Source of the DNA: an uncultured Lachnobacterium sp.
GTDB taxonomy: Bacteria > Bacillota > Clostridia > Lachnospirales > Lachnospiraceae
Reading direction: 5' to 3'
DNA length: 64,000 nucleotides
NCBI GenBank assembly: GCA_900546625.1
Contig: URDU01000001.1
Coordinates: forward strand, 1-64,000
Shown here: positions 17,038-25,783 of the stretch, one piece after another
Layout of the letters: each line of letters begins with the position of its first letter
Numbering within the stretch: position 1 is the stretch's first letter
Position numbers and translations under genes: made by a program
Notes under the pieces: model-generated
What the model was told of the DNA's origin: nothing
Database searches by the model: none
What the model saw: only the letters and a program-made list of their open reading frames with translations

Positions 17038-19917
17038 ATGGCTGCAATAGTATGGATGGTGCTTCATATATTTGGAGTGCTTGTGACAGTATATTTGTTA
17101 TCAGTGGTGTCAAGTAAACAGGACACAAATTATAGGAGTGAGCTTCTTTTGACTGTGGCATGCTGTATGGTTGCGCTTGTTGCCAAGTGCATCTATATAG
17201 CCGGAGGTTCAAAGGAGACTATGCTTGCTATAGGAAAGCTTGAGTATTTAGGAAAGTGCTTTGCAAATTTCTGTATACTCTCATTTCTTATCAGGTGGAG
17301 AAATCTGCAATTGCCAAGAGGACTGATGAACGGCATATTGATACTTAATATGTTCTTTTATGCTGTGATCGTGACCTGCGACAGGCATCAGCTGTACTAC
17401 AGATCATATGACTTAAAGCCGTCAAAGTACATCCTTGATGGCTACAGTCTGGAAATTACTCCGGCTCCTTTATATTATTTTTACATGATATTTTTGCTTG
17501 CAGAGATTATAGCATCGCTTTGTATTATTCTTTCTTCATATTTTGCCAGAAAGAATATGCTTCACAGATTTACATTACATTTTTTCCTTTTTATAGCAAT
17601 GCTATCGCCTATGCTGCTTTTACTCTCAAGAATACTTGGTATATTTAAGGGGGATGATCCTACACCGCTTGGCATGCTTTTAGCATGTATATTCATGAGC
17701 GTTTCGGTAATAAAATACGGACTGTTTGATCCGGTAAAAACTGCTAAAAATCATGTTATAGAGGAGCTTAAGGAGGGCATTGTTGTCACTGATGACCAGA
17801 AGAATATCCTCTATGCAAATCCTATGGCCTTAAGCATATTTGATACTGTAAAAAAGGCAGGGGGATTTTACAATACTAAGAGTATTTATAATAAAATCAG
17901 CAGTTCGGCTGACGGACATTTTGACTGGCTGGGCCAGCATTATAAGGTTGATGAGCTTGAGATGAGCAAGGATAATTTTATTCAGGGATATATGCTCACC
18001 ATCGTAGATATCACTGAGCTTATGGATCAGAATAATAAGATGAAGGAGCTTGTTGAGCAGGCAGAGATAGCAAATCAGGCAAAGTCAGCATTTGTGTCCA
18101 ATATATCACATGAGATAAGGACACCTATGAACTCGATCATCGGTATGACTGAGGTTATGCTTCGCTCAAACCACAATAGCAGGGAGAGAGAGTATTTAAA
18201 CAATATATACCGTTCGGGGCAGGCACTTTTAAATATTATCAATGATGTGCTTGATTTTTCAAAGATTGAGTCAGGAAAGATGGAGCTGGTGAATGAGAAC
18301 TACAGTGTGAATTCCCTGCTCCATGATTTAAGGATCACTATGCAGTCGCAGGCGGATAAGAAGCCAATCGAGCTGATTTATGAAATTGACGATAGAATAC
18401 CGTGCAAGTTAAACGGCGATTCCGGCAGGATACGTCAGGTGGTCATGAATCTGATCAATAATGCCATAAAATATACTGAAAAAGGCAGTGTGAAGTTTTC
18501 TGTCATCATGTCAAAGTGCCATGATGATATTGTGGAGCTGAATTTTTTTGTGAAGGATACAGGAATCGGTATAAAAAAAGAAGATCTGAAGCTGCTTTTT
18601 AATTCATTCCAGCGTGTGGACTTGAAGAAGAACAGGCGTATTGAGGGTACAGGCCTTGGACTTGTCATATCAAGAAATCTCGTGCATATGATGGGCGGTG
18701 AGATTGGTGTGGAAAGTGAATATGGCAGTGGAAGCACATTTTATTTTTCGATAGTGCAAAAGGTGGTGGATGCTACGCCTATTTCTGAGTGTAATCATGA
18801 TGATGAAGTCAACAGCACAATTGTGAATGAATGTGAGAACATGTTTATTGCGCCTTCAGCGCGTATTCTTCTTGTCGATGACAATAAGCCTAATCAGTTT
18901 GTCGCATGTGAGCTCCTAAAGCCACTGCAGCTTCAGATTGATACGGCAGATGACGGACGTCAGGCTGTTGCAATGATACAAAGATACCACTATGATCTGG
19001 TGCTCATGGATCACATGATGCCTGTCATGGATGGAATAGAAGCAACAAAGGCAGTCAGGGCGCTGGATGATGATGAGTACAGAAGGCTTCCTATCATTGC
19101 CCTTACAGCCAATGCAATGGTTGATGCCAGGCCGGAGTTTGAAAAAGCCGGTATGAATGGCTTTGTAGCAAAGCCTATCAATTTTAATGCTATATGCAGG
19201 CAGCTTTTAATGTGGCTGCCAAAGGACAAGGTGCAAAGGCTGTCTAAGGATGAGGCAAGAGCACAGCTGCTGGGAGATTACGATACAGCAGATACCGTGC
19301 AGGCGAAAGAGGCATCGTCTGCTCCGGAAAAAGCTGCTGCAGATAAAGCGATTTCTATAGAAGTTGCTATCAAAAACTGTGGTTCTATGAAGATGTTTTT
19401 GAAGCTTGTACCTACATTTTACAGGACTATTGACAGTAAAGCGGCATTAATTGAGGATTATTTGGACAAGGGTATGATAAAGGACTATACTATAGAGGTA
19501 CATGCTTTAAAGAGCTCTGCGCTTTTAGTAGGAGCAACTGAGCTGTCAGCGCTTGCAAAGGAGCTTGAGCTGCTTGGAAAAGCAGGGGATGTAAACGCGC
19601 TGAGAGAGAAGACTCCGGCACTTGTGCACATGTATCTTGACATGAAAAATGTATTGTCTGAGTATATCAGCGATACCACTGACAATAAAAAAGCAGCTTC
19701 AAATGATGATATTATAGCAGCTTTGCAAAAAATGCATGAGTGTGTTGATTCATTTGATATAGATGGCGCCGACGATTGCATGAAAAGCCTGTTAAGCTAC
19801 AGCGTACCTGATAGCATAAAAGAGCAGATGCATACGCTGCAGCTTTTGGTGGATGATGTTGCCATGGAGGATATATTGAAGCTGACAGATGAGATGATTG
19901 AAAAAATGAAGGAATAA
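17038..19917 (+). CDS. Hybrid sensor histidine kinase (7TM input, HisKA, HATPase, REC, Hpt)
   Basis: 959-aa membrane sensor kinase carrying a full phosphorelay in one chain. Residues 1-235 contain about seven hydrophobic segments resembling the HisKA_7TM input domain. A PAS-like region (VIEELKEGIVVTDDQKNILYANP) follows to about 335. The HisKA phospho-acceptor is His358 in ISHEIRTPMNSIIG. The ATPase domain has the N box NLINNAIKY, DTGIGI and GTGLGLVIS. A receiver domain has its acceptor at Asp658 (LMDHMMPVMDG), and an Hpt domain has His822 (HALKSSALLVGA). An AGAGGA site precedes the ATG by 7 bases. The next gene, 17 bases on, is a response regulator without a DNA-binding output, so the pair likely passes phosphate between proteins. 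Confidence 0.93.
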   Translation: MAAIVWMVLHIFGVLVTVYLLSVVSSKQDTNYRSELLLTVACCMVALVAKCIYIAGGSKETMLAIGKLEYLGKCFANFCILSFLIRWRNLQLPRGLMNGILILNMFFYAVIVTCDRHQLYYRSYDLKPSKYILDGYSLEITPAPLYYFYMIFLLAEIIASLCIILSSYFARKNMLHRFTLHFFLFIAMLSPMLLLLSRILGIFKGDDPTPLGMLLACIFMSVSVIKYGLFDPVKTAKNHVIEELKEGIVVTDDQKNILYANPMALSIFDTVKKAGGFYNTKSIYNKISSSADGHFDWLGQHYKVDELEMSKDNFIQGYMLTIVDITELMDQNNKMKELVEQAEIANQAKSAFVSNISHEIRTPMNSIIGMTEVMLRSNHNSREREYLNNIYRSGQALLNIINDVLDFSKIESGKMELVNENYSVNSLLHDLRITMQSQADKKPIELIYEIDDRIPCKLNGDSGRIRQVVMNLINNAIKYTEKGSVKFSVIMSKCHDDIVELNFFVKDTGIGIKKEDLKLLFNSFQRVDLKKNRRIEGTGLGLVISRNLVHMMGGEIGVESEYGSGSTFYFSIVQKVVDATPISECNHDDEVNSTIVNECENMFIAPSARILLVDDNKPNQFVACELLKPLQLQIDTADDGRQAVAMIQRYHYDLVLMDHMMPVMDGIEATKAVRALDDDEYRRLPIIALTANAMVDARPEFEKAGMNGFVAKPINFNAICRQLLMWLPKDKVQRLSKDEARAQLLGDYDTADTVQAKEASSAPEKAAADKAISIEVAIKNCGSMKMFLKLVPTFYRTIDSKAALIEDYLDKGMIKDYTIEVHALKSSALLVGATELSALAKELELLGKAGDVNALREKTPALVHMYLDMKNVLSEYISDTTDNKKAASNDDIIAALQKMHECVDSFDIDGADDCMKSLLSYSVPDSIKEQMHTLQLLVDDVAMEDILKLTDEMIEKMKE

Positions 19918-19934
19918 TTGACGGAGGATGACCT

Positions 19935-20726
19935 ATGCGGTTTACTGATAAAAAAATAATGATTATAATGGAGGATCAAAGCTATCTGTCCCAATCTATT
20001 GAGCATGGCTTTGATGAACAGTTTAATAACACGAACATAAAGGCAGAGGTGGTCACGGTTTCAGATGCCAGCAAGCAGGTGTCCGGTGGAAGAATATACG
20101 GCTATATAGTGTTTACAGGGCAGGAGCTTTTGAAAAAAGCGGTCGGTATCAAGATAATAGTAGACCAGGCTGTAAAGGAGCATATACCTGTATTTGTGAT
20201 TGGAAATAAAGAGGAGCTTGAGCTTTTATGGGAGACACTGCCTAAGCAGATGGTGATGGATTCGTTTATCAGGCCGATTAAGGTACCTGAGCTTGTGAAA
20301 AATATTGCTTCACAGCTCGATGTGTTCTATAATGCAAAAAAGCGTACCATTTTATGCATTGATGATTCAGGAGTGCTGCTTAGAAAAATGAAGGTGCTGC
20401 TGGAGGATAAATATGAGGTAGTCCTGGCTAATTCAGGGGCTATGGCGATTAAATATCTGACATTAAGATGCCCGGACCTTATACTGCTCGACTATGAAAT
20501 GCCTATAGTAAATGGCGGACAGGTGATGCAGATGCTAAGGGATGACAATGAATTTAAGGATATTCCGATTATATTTCTGACAGGCAAAAACGATCTTGCA
20601 ACTGTTCAGAATATTGTCAATTTAAAGCCGGATGGTTACATTTTAAAGAGTAAGGAGCCTTTTGAGCTTCACAAAATGATTGATGATTTCTTTGCACAAA
20701 GAGAGAAAAAAAGTGAAAGAGAGTAG
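19935..20726 (+). CDS. Response regulator with N-terminal pseudo-receiver and C-terminal receiver
   Basis: 263-aa cytoplasmic protein. Residues 132-258 form a clear receiver domain: acidic pair in ILCIDDSG, phospho-acceptor Asp186 in LILLDYEMPIVNGG, IFLTGKND, and the conserved Lys in YILKSKEP. Residues 1-128 have the alternating strand-helix pattern of a second receiver-like fold (KIMIIMEDQSY, GYIVFTGQELL, IPVFVIGNKEEL) but lack an acceptor Asp at the expected strand end. There is no DNA-binding or enzymatic output domain, so signalling is likely by protein contact. It lies between the hybrid kinase and an MBL-fold hydrolase, with 17- and 5-base gaps. Confidence 0.88.
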   Translation: MRFTDKKIMIIMEDQSYLSQSIEHGFDEQFNNTNIKAEVVTVSDASKQVSGGRIYGYIVFTGQELLKKAVGIKIIVDQAVKEHIPVFVIGNKEELELLWETLPKQMVMDSFIRPIKVPELVKNIASQLDVFYNAKKRTILCIDDSGVLLRKMKVLLEDKYEVVLANSGAMAIKYLTLRCPDLILLDYEMPIVNGGQVMQMLRDDNEFKDIPIIFLTGKNDLATVQNIVNLKPDGYILKSKEPFELHKMIDDFFAQREKKSERE

Positions 20727-20731
20727 GTTAC

Positions 20732-21490
20732 ATGCAGATAATTTTTATACATCACAGCTGTTTTCTTGTGGAGCTGGATGACAAGGTACTTATATTCGAT
20801 TATTTTGACGGAGATAAGGTAGAGGGTGTGCATTTTACCGGCAAGTTGCCGTCTTATGAACCTGATACAAAAATTTATATGTTTGCAAGCCACAGCCATA
20901 AGGATCACTATGATATGGATATTTTGCGCCTGGCTGATAAATATTCAAATATACATTATATTTTTTCAAAGGATATTCGTATCAGCCCGCATTTTCTGTC
21001 AAAGCACGGCATTGATCCTGCTGTCAGGGACAGGGTGACATTTGTTTCACCTGACAATACATATCATGTGGATGATCTGGATATAATGACACTTAGATCT
21101 ACAGATGCCGGTGTGGCGTTTTATGTCACATCAAACGGCGTTAGCCTGTTTCATGCCGGTGATTTAAACGACTGGGAGTGGGATGGCGCAGGTGATTTGA
21201 TAAACGGCAGAGTGCGCAGAGCCTTTAGACATGAGATAAAGAAGCTTTCGGAAAAGCCAATAAACGTAGCGTTTTTCCCGATGGATCCAAAGCTTATGGA
21301 GTATCAGTTCAAGGGCTTTGACTTCTTTTTACAAAATACCTCGGCAGAGTTTGTGTTCCCTATGCACATGTGGCAGGACTACAGCGGCATCGCCGAATAC
21401 AAGAAGAGACTGAGCAATAAGGATATGGCTGACAGGGTTATTGAGATTGAACGTGAAAATCAGACGTTCGCTTTTGGAGAGAACTATTGA
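20732..21490 (+). CDS. MBL-fold metallo-hydrolase
   Basis: 252-aa metallo-beta-lactamase-fold protein of the UlaG/RomA-like group. The start is IIFIHHSCFLVELDD, where the His-Ser pair resembles the strand of that group, followed by the metal motif SHSHKDHYD (HxHxDH) around residue 56. FHAGDLNDWEW supplies the bridging Asp near residue 145, and FPMHMW the last His. Substrate unknown. It is the third gene after the kinase and response regulator with only 5 bases between, so it is probably co-expressed. The distal -35 box of the next promoter overlaps its stop codon. Confidence 0.85.
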   Translation: MQIIFIHHSCFLVELDDKVLIFDYFDGDKVEGVHFTGKLPSYEPDTKIYMFASHSHKDHYDMDILRLADKYSNIHYIFSKDIRISPHFLSKHGIDPAVRDRVTFVSPDNTYHVDDLDIMTLRSTDAGVAFYVTSNGVSLFHAGDLNDWEWDGAGDLINGRVRRAFRHEIKKLSEKPINVAFFPMDPKLMEYQFKGFDFFLQNTSAEFVFPMHMWQDYSGIAEYKKRLSNKDMADRVIEIERENQTFAFGENY

Positions 21491-21515
21491 ATTATTTCAC
21501 AAATTCATTTATAAT
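21487..21515 (+). promoter_or_regulatory. Sigma-A promoter of the alaS unit
   Basis: TTGAAT (21487-21492), exact 17-base spacer and perfect TATAAT (21510-21515). It overlaps the stop codon of the upstream MBL-fold gene. No T-box leader follows; the first gene starts about 26 bases after the expected start of transcription. Confidence 0.7.
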
Positions 21516-21547
21516 AAGTTAGTTCAATAAATTTTAGGAGGGTAATT

Positions 21548-21676
21548 ATGGGGGATTTTTTCATGTGCGTAGCACAATATGTTATTATTATGATTGTTTT
21601 GGCGGCCATAGGCTTTTGCGGGGCACTGATTGGGGTAAAGCTTCGTAAAATGAAGGACGCAAAGACAAAAGAATAG
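21548..21676 (+). CDS. 42-aa single-pass membrane protein preceding alaS
   Basis: Short open frame with a strong AGGAGGG site 5-6 bases before its ATG. The product reads MGDFFMCVAQYVIIMIVLAA, then IGFCGALIGVKLRKMKDAKTKE: one membrane helix (about residues 8-30) followed by a basic cytoplasmic tail. It lies 12 bases before the alaS start and behind the only promoter, so it is the first gene of an alaS transcript. Function unknown; it could be a small membrane protein or a translated leader that tunes alaS. The excellent ribosome binding site and the clean helix-plus-basic-tail layout make it likely to be real. Confidence 0.72.
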   Translation: MGDFFMCVAQYVIIMIVLAAIGFCGALIGVKLRKMKDAKTKE

Positions 21677-21688
21677 GAGATTCAAGTA

Positions 21689-24349
21689 ATGAAGAAGAGT
21701 TATGGCGTTAACGAATTACGTCGTATGTACCTTGAGTTCTTTGAGAGCAAGGGACATCTCGCAATGAAGAGTTTTTCACTGGTGCCTCACAATGACAACA
21801 GTCTGCTTCTTATTAATGCAGGTATGGCACCGCTTAAACCATATTTTACAGGACAGGAGGTTCCGCCAAGACGCCGTGTGACTACATGTCAGAAGTGCGT
21901 CAGAACAGGTGATATCGAGAACGTAGGTAAGACAGCACGTCACCTTACATTTTTCGAGATGCTCGGAAATTTCTCATTTGGCGATTATTTCAAGCATGAG
22001 GCAATCGCATGGTCATGGGAGTTTTTGACAGAGGTGCTCGGCCTTGAGAAGGACAGGCTCTATCCTTCCATCTATGGTGAGGATGATGAGGCCTTTGATA
22101 TCTGGACCAAGGAAGTAGGAGTGCCTGGAGATCGTATTACACGTTTCTACAGAGATCCTGAGACTGGTGAGTGTGACAATTTCTGGGAGCATGGTGCAGG
22201 TCCTTGCGGTCCTTGCTCTGAGATTTATTATGACCGCGGTGAGAAGTACGGCTGTGGCAAGCCTGACTGTAAGGTAGGCTGTGACTGTGACCGTTTCATG
22301 GAGGTATGGAACAACGTATTCACACAGTTCAACGGTGACGGACATGGCGGATATGAAGAGCTTGAGCACAAGAACATTGATACAGGTATGGGACTTGAGC
22401 GTCTTGCTGTTGTAATGCAGGATGTTGATTCGGTATTCGATATCGATACCATGAAGGCTATCCGCGATAAGGTCTGCGAGCTTTCAGGCAAGAAATATCA
22501 TGTCGATGAGATGGACGATGTTTCTATCCGTCTTATCACAGACCATATCCGTTCATCTACATTCCTTATCTCTGACGGTGTTATGCCATCTAACGAGGGC
22601 AGGGGCTATGTGCTTCGCCGTATCATCAGACGTGCCGCTATGCATGGACGTACACTTGGCATACAGGGAGCATTCCTTGGCAAAATCGCACAGGTAGTCA
22701 TTGATGAGAGTAAGGACGGCTATCCGGAGCTTGAGGAGAGAAAGGATTTCATCCTTAAGGTACTCACTCAGGAGGAGGAGAAGTTCGCAAAGACTATTGA
22801 CCAGGGACTTGGTATCCTTGCAGATATGGAAGAACGCATGAAGGCTGATGGAAGTAAGGTTCTTTCAGGAGAGGATGCTTTCAAGCTTTATGATACATAC
22901 GGCTTCCCTGTAGACCTCACAGCAGAGATTCTCGAGGAGAAGGGCTTCACATATGATGAGACCGGCTTTGAGAACTGTATGGAGGCTCAGAGACAGAAGG
23001 CAAGAGGAGCCCGCAAGGAAACAAACTATATGGGCGCTGATGCCAATGTTTACAATGATATAGATTCTGAAATCATTACAGAGTTTACAGGCTATGACAA
23101 GCTTACAGATACAGCTGAGATTGCTTTCCTTACCACATCTGATGATGTTGTTGAGGCACTCTCAGATGGTGATAAGGGCTCTGTGATCGTACCAAACACA
23201 CCTTTCTATGCCACAATGGGCGGACAGCAGGGTGACAAGGGTATCATAAAGACAAAGAGCGGTACATTTGTTGTTGAGGATACTGTAAAGGTTGTCGGCA
23301 ACAGATACGCACATGTAGGCTATGTGTCAGAGGGCATGATCCGCACAGGCGAGACCGCTACACTTTCTGTTGATACGAAAACAAGAACAAACACATGCAG
23401 AAATCACTCTGCCACACATTTACTTCAGAAGGCACTGCGTGAGGTGCTCGGCACACATGTAGAGCAGGCAGGTTCTTACCAGGATGCTGAGAGAACACGT
23501 TTTGATTTCTCACATTTCTCTGCTATGACTGCTGAGGAACTTAAAAGGGTTGAGGATATTGTCAATGAGAAAATCAACGAGGCTATTGATGTACGCACAG
23601 ATATCATGACTGTCGATGAGGCTAAAAAGACAGGTGCCATGGCTCTCTTCGGTGAGAAATACGGTGAAAAGGTACGTGTCGTATCAATGGGAGATTTCTC
23701 TAAGGAGTTCTGCGGTGGTACACATGTAAAGAATACATCTGATATTAAAGTGTTTAAGATTCTTTCAGAGAGCGGTGTGGCTGCAGGCGTAAGACGTATC
23801 GAGGCTATCACAGGTGACAATGTATTCGCTTATTACAGCAATATGGAGAAAGAGCTTGAGGAGGCTGCTAAGGCTGTTAAATCAACTCCTGCAAACCTCA
23901 CAGAAAGGCTTGAGCATTTGATGGCTGAGATGAAAGCACTTCAGAGTGAGAATGAGTCTCTTAAGAGCAAGGCAGCAAAGGATGCTCTCGGCGATGTTAT
24001 GGATCAGGTGGTTGATGTAAACGGCATCAAGCTTCTTGCAACAAGCGTTGACGGTGTTGATATGAATGGACTGCGTGATCTGGGCGATTCCCTCAAGGAA
24101 AAGCTTGGAGAGGGAGTTATCGTGCTTGCTTCTTCAAATGAAGGCAAGGTAAATCTTGTTGCGATGGCAACAGATGCTGCTATAAAGAGCGGTGCACATG
24201 CCGGAAACTTAATCAAGGCGATTGCCTCAAAGGTAGGCGGTGGCGGCGGTGGACGCCCTAATATGGCTCAGGCCGGAGGAAAGAATCCGGCAGGCATTCC
24301 TGACGCTATTGCTTCTGTAAAGGACGCACTTTCAAGCATGATTAAGTAA
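21689..24349 (+). CDS. alaS: Alanine--tRNA ligase
   Basis: 886-aa class II aminoacyl-tRNA synthetase that charges tRNA-Ala. The N-terminal catalytic domain shows the class II motifs (SLVPHNDNSLLLINAGMAPLKPYF, RHLTFFEMLGNFSFGDYFK, GMGLERLAVVMQ). The editing domain carries the zinc ligands in NHSATHLLQ and FCGGTHVKNT, and the C-Ala region ends GGGGGGRPNMAQAGGKNP. Full length for the family (875-890 aa). An AGGAGATT site precedes the ATG. A terminator follows, so it closes the unit with the 42-aa membrane protein. Confidence 0.98.
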   Translation: MKKSYGVNELRRMYLEFFESKGHLAMKSFSLVPHNDNSLLLINAGMAPLKPYFTGQEVPPRRRVTTCQKCVRTGDIENVGKTARHLTFFEMLGNFSFGDYFKHEAIAWSWEFLTEVLGLEKDRLYPSIYGEDDEAFDIWTKEVGVPGDRITRFYRDPETGECDNFWEHGAGPCGPCSEIYYDRGEKYGCGKPDCKVGCDCDRFMEVWNNVFTQFNGDGHGGYEELEHKNIDTGMGLERLAVVMQDVDSVFDIDTMKAIRDKVCELSGKKYHVDEMDDVSIRLITDHIRSSTFLISDGVMPSNEGRGYVLRRIIRRAAMHGRTLGIQGAFLGKIAQVVIDESKDGYPELEERKDFILKVLTQEEEKFAKTIDQGLGILADMEERMKADGSKVLSGEDAFKLYDTYGFPVDLTAEILEEKGFTYDETGFENCMEAQRQKARGARKETNYMGADANVYNDIDSEIITEFTGYDKLTDTAEIAFLTTSDDVVEALSDGDKGSVIVPNTPFYATMGGQQGDKGIIKTKSGTFVVEDTVKVVGNRYAHVGYVSEGMIRTGETATLSVDTKTRTNTCRNHSATHLLQKALREVLGTHVEQAGSYQDAERTRFDFSHFSAMTAEELKRVEDIVNEKINEAIDVRTDIMTVDEAKKTGAMALFGEKYGEKVRVVSMGDFSKEFCGGTHVKNTSDIKVFKILSESGVAAGVRRIEAITGDNVFAYYSNMEKELEEAAKAVKSTPANLTERLEHLMAEMKALQSENESLKSKAAKDALGDVMDQVVDVNGIKLLATSVDGVDMNGLRDLGDSLKEKLGEGVIVLASSNEGKVNLVAMATDAAIKSGAHAGNLIKAIASKVGGGGGGRPNMAQAGGKNPAGIPDAIASVKDALSSMIK

Positions 24350-24385
24350 AAATTGCATATATAGTGCTTAAAAATGCATATTTTA

Positions 24386-24432
24386 AAAATAGGTCTAAAT
24401 TTGTAAAAAAAATCAAATTAGACCTATTTTTT
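24386..24432. terminator. Intrinsic terminator of alaS
   Basis: AGGTCTAAATTTG (24391-24403) pairs with CAAATTAGACCT (24414-24425) with one bulged A, flanked by an A tract on the left and a run of T on the right, so it could act in both directions. Confidence 0.85.
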
Positions 24433-24498
24433 TTTGTGAAAGTATGGTAAAATTGTACTAAATTATAAATTGAGAATAAACTGAAAGGATGAATATGT

Positions 24499-25770
24499 AT
24501 GAAGAGGTTAATAGCTGCAACACTTGTGGCGGCCATGGGGGTTTCATTACTTACAGGATGTGGAGTATCAAATAAATCACATGACAATACACAGGCGGGG
24601 ACAACGGAGGATTCTTCGGATAAAACGAAGAATAAGGAAGTAAAGATGCATGTCTGGTGTTCGAAGAATGATGTGGATATTACTACACAGATGATTGAAA
24701 GCTTCAAGGAGGCTAACAAGGGAACTGATTTTAATATAATTATCGAGGAGTCAGAGGATTCTGATGCCAGAGATAATATATTATCAAATGTGCATAATGG
24801 TGCGGATGTGTTCTCTATAGCGGATGACCAGATTGCTTCCATGGTAGCAGGTGGTGCTCTTTATGAGATAGAGGATGTGGATGCCGTTAAAAAGGCTAAC
24901 GATGAGAGTGCGGTTGAGGCTGCCACCATCGATGGCAAATTATATGGATATCCACTGACCGCTGACAATGGATATTTCATGTATTACAATAAGGATTATT
25001 TCTCAGACAGCGATGTGGCTACACTTGATGGTATGCTCGACATTGCAGGCTCCAATGGTAAGTATCTGACTATGGACTGGAGCTCAGGCTGGTATCTTTA
25101 TTCATTTTTTGGAAATACAGGGCTTGATTTTGGCGTGAATGATGATGGTGTGACAAACCACTGCAACTGGAATGCTGTCATCACAAGCATCAAGGGCGTT
25201 GATATAGCACAGGCTATGCTCGATATTGCAGCTAAGCCGGGCTTTAAGAACTGTGTACAGGATGACTTTATTGCAGGAGTACAGGACGGAAGTGTTATTG
25301 CCGGTGTCAGCGGATGCTGGAATGCGGCAAAAATCAAGGAGTTATGGGGCGATGATTATGGTGCTGTTAAGCTTCCTACATACACATGTGCCGGACAGCA
25401 GATTCAGATGTCATCATTTAAGGGCTACAAATATATGGCTGTAAATGCATACACTAAGTATCCTGAGTGGGCAAACAAGCTTGCCCAGTGGTTTACAAAC
25501 GAGGATAATCAGAAGCTGCGCTTTGAGATGAAGAATGCAGGTCCCGCAAACAAAGCGGCAGCAGCAGATGATGCTGTCACAAAGGTTCCCGCTATTATGG
25601 CCGTTATGGATCAGGCACAGTACGGCAAGCTCCAAAGAGTTGGAAATTCTTATTGGGATGCTGCAACAGAGTTTGGAGAAAAAATGGCGGCCGGTAATCC
25701 TGAAAATACAGACCTTCAGAAGATAATGGATGATCTTGCTGCCGGGATAACACAATCTGTCGCTGAGTAG
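24499..25770 (+). CDS. Extracellular solute-binding lipoprotein (family 1, sugar type)
   Basis: 423-aa lipoprotein with signal peptide ending at LLTGC (Cys21), then an ABC-type family 1 (maltose/maltodextrin-like) binding fold: [22 protein letters not shown] at the start, [20 protein letters not shown] hinge segment ([17 protein letters not shown]), [13 protein letters not shown] and [24 protein letters not shown] near the end. No ABC permease or ATPase gene is nearby. The next gene, 13 bases on, encodes a chemoreceptor. That arrangement suggests that the binding protein presents its ligand to the receptor. The ligand is unknown; carbohydrate is the family default. Confidence 0.9.
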   Translation: MKRLIAATLVAAMGVSLLTGCGVSNKSHDNTQAGTTEDSSDKTKNKEVKMHVWCSKNDVDITTQMIESFKEANKGTDFNIIIEESEDSDARDNILSNVHNGADVFSIADDQIASMVAGGALYEIEDVDAVKKANDESAVEAATIDGKLYGYPLTADNGYFMYYNKDYFSDSDVATLDGMLDIAGSNGKYLTMDWSSGWYLYSFFGNTGLDFGVNDDGVTNHCNWNAVITSIKGVDIAQAMLDIAAKPGFKNCVQDDFIAGVQDGSVIAGVSGCWNAAKIKELWGDDYGAVKLPTYTCAGQQIQMSSFKGYKYMAVNAYTKYPEWANKLAQWFTNEDNQKLRFEMKNAGPANKAAAADDAVTKVPAIMAVMDQAQYGKLQRVGNSYWDAATEFGEKMAAGNPENTDLQKIMDDLAAGITQSVAE

Positions 25771-25783
25771 AGGGGTATTTAAC

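Noticed and set aside
21491..21547. T-box leader before alaS
   Set aside because: The region is far too short and has no specifier stem or terminator-antiterminator pair; the same holds for gltX (40924-41000).
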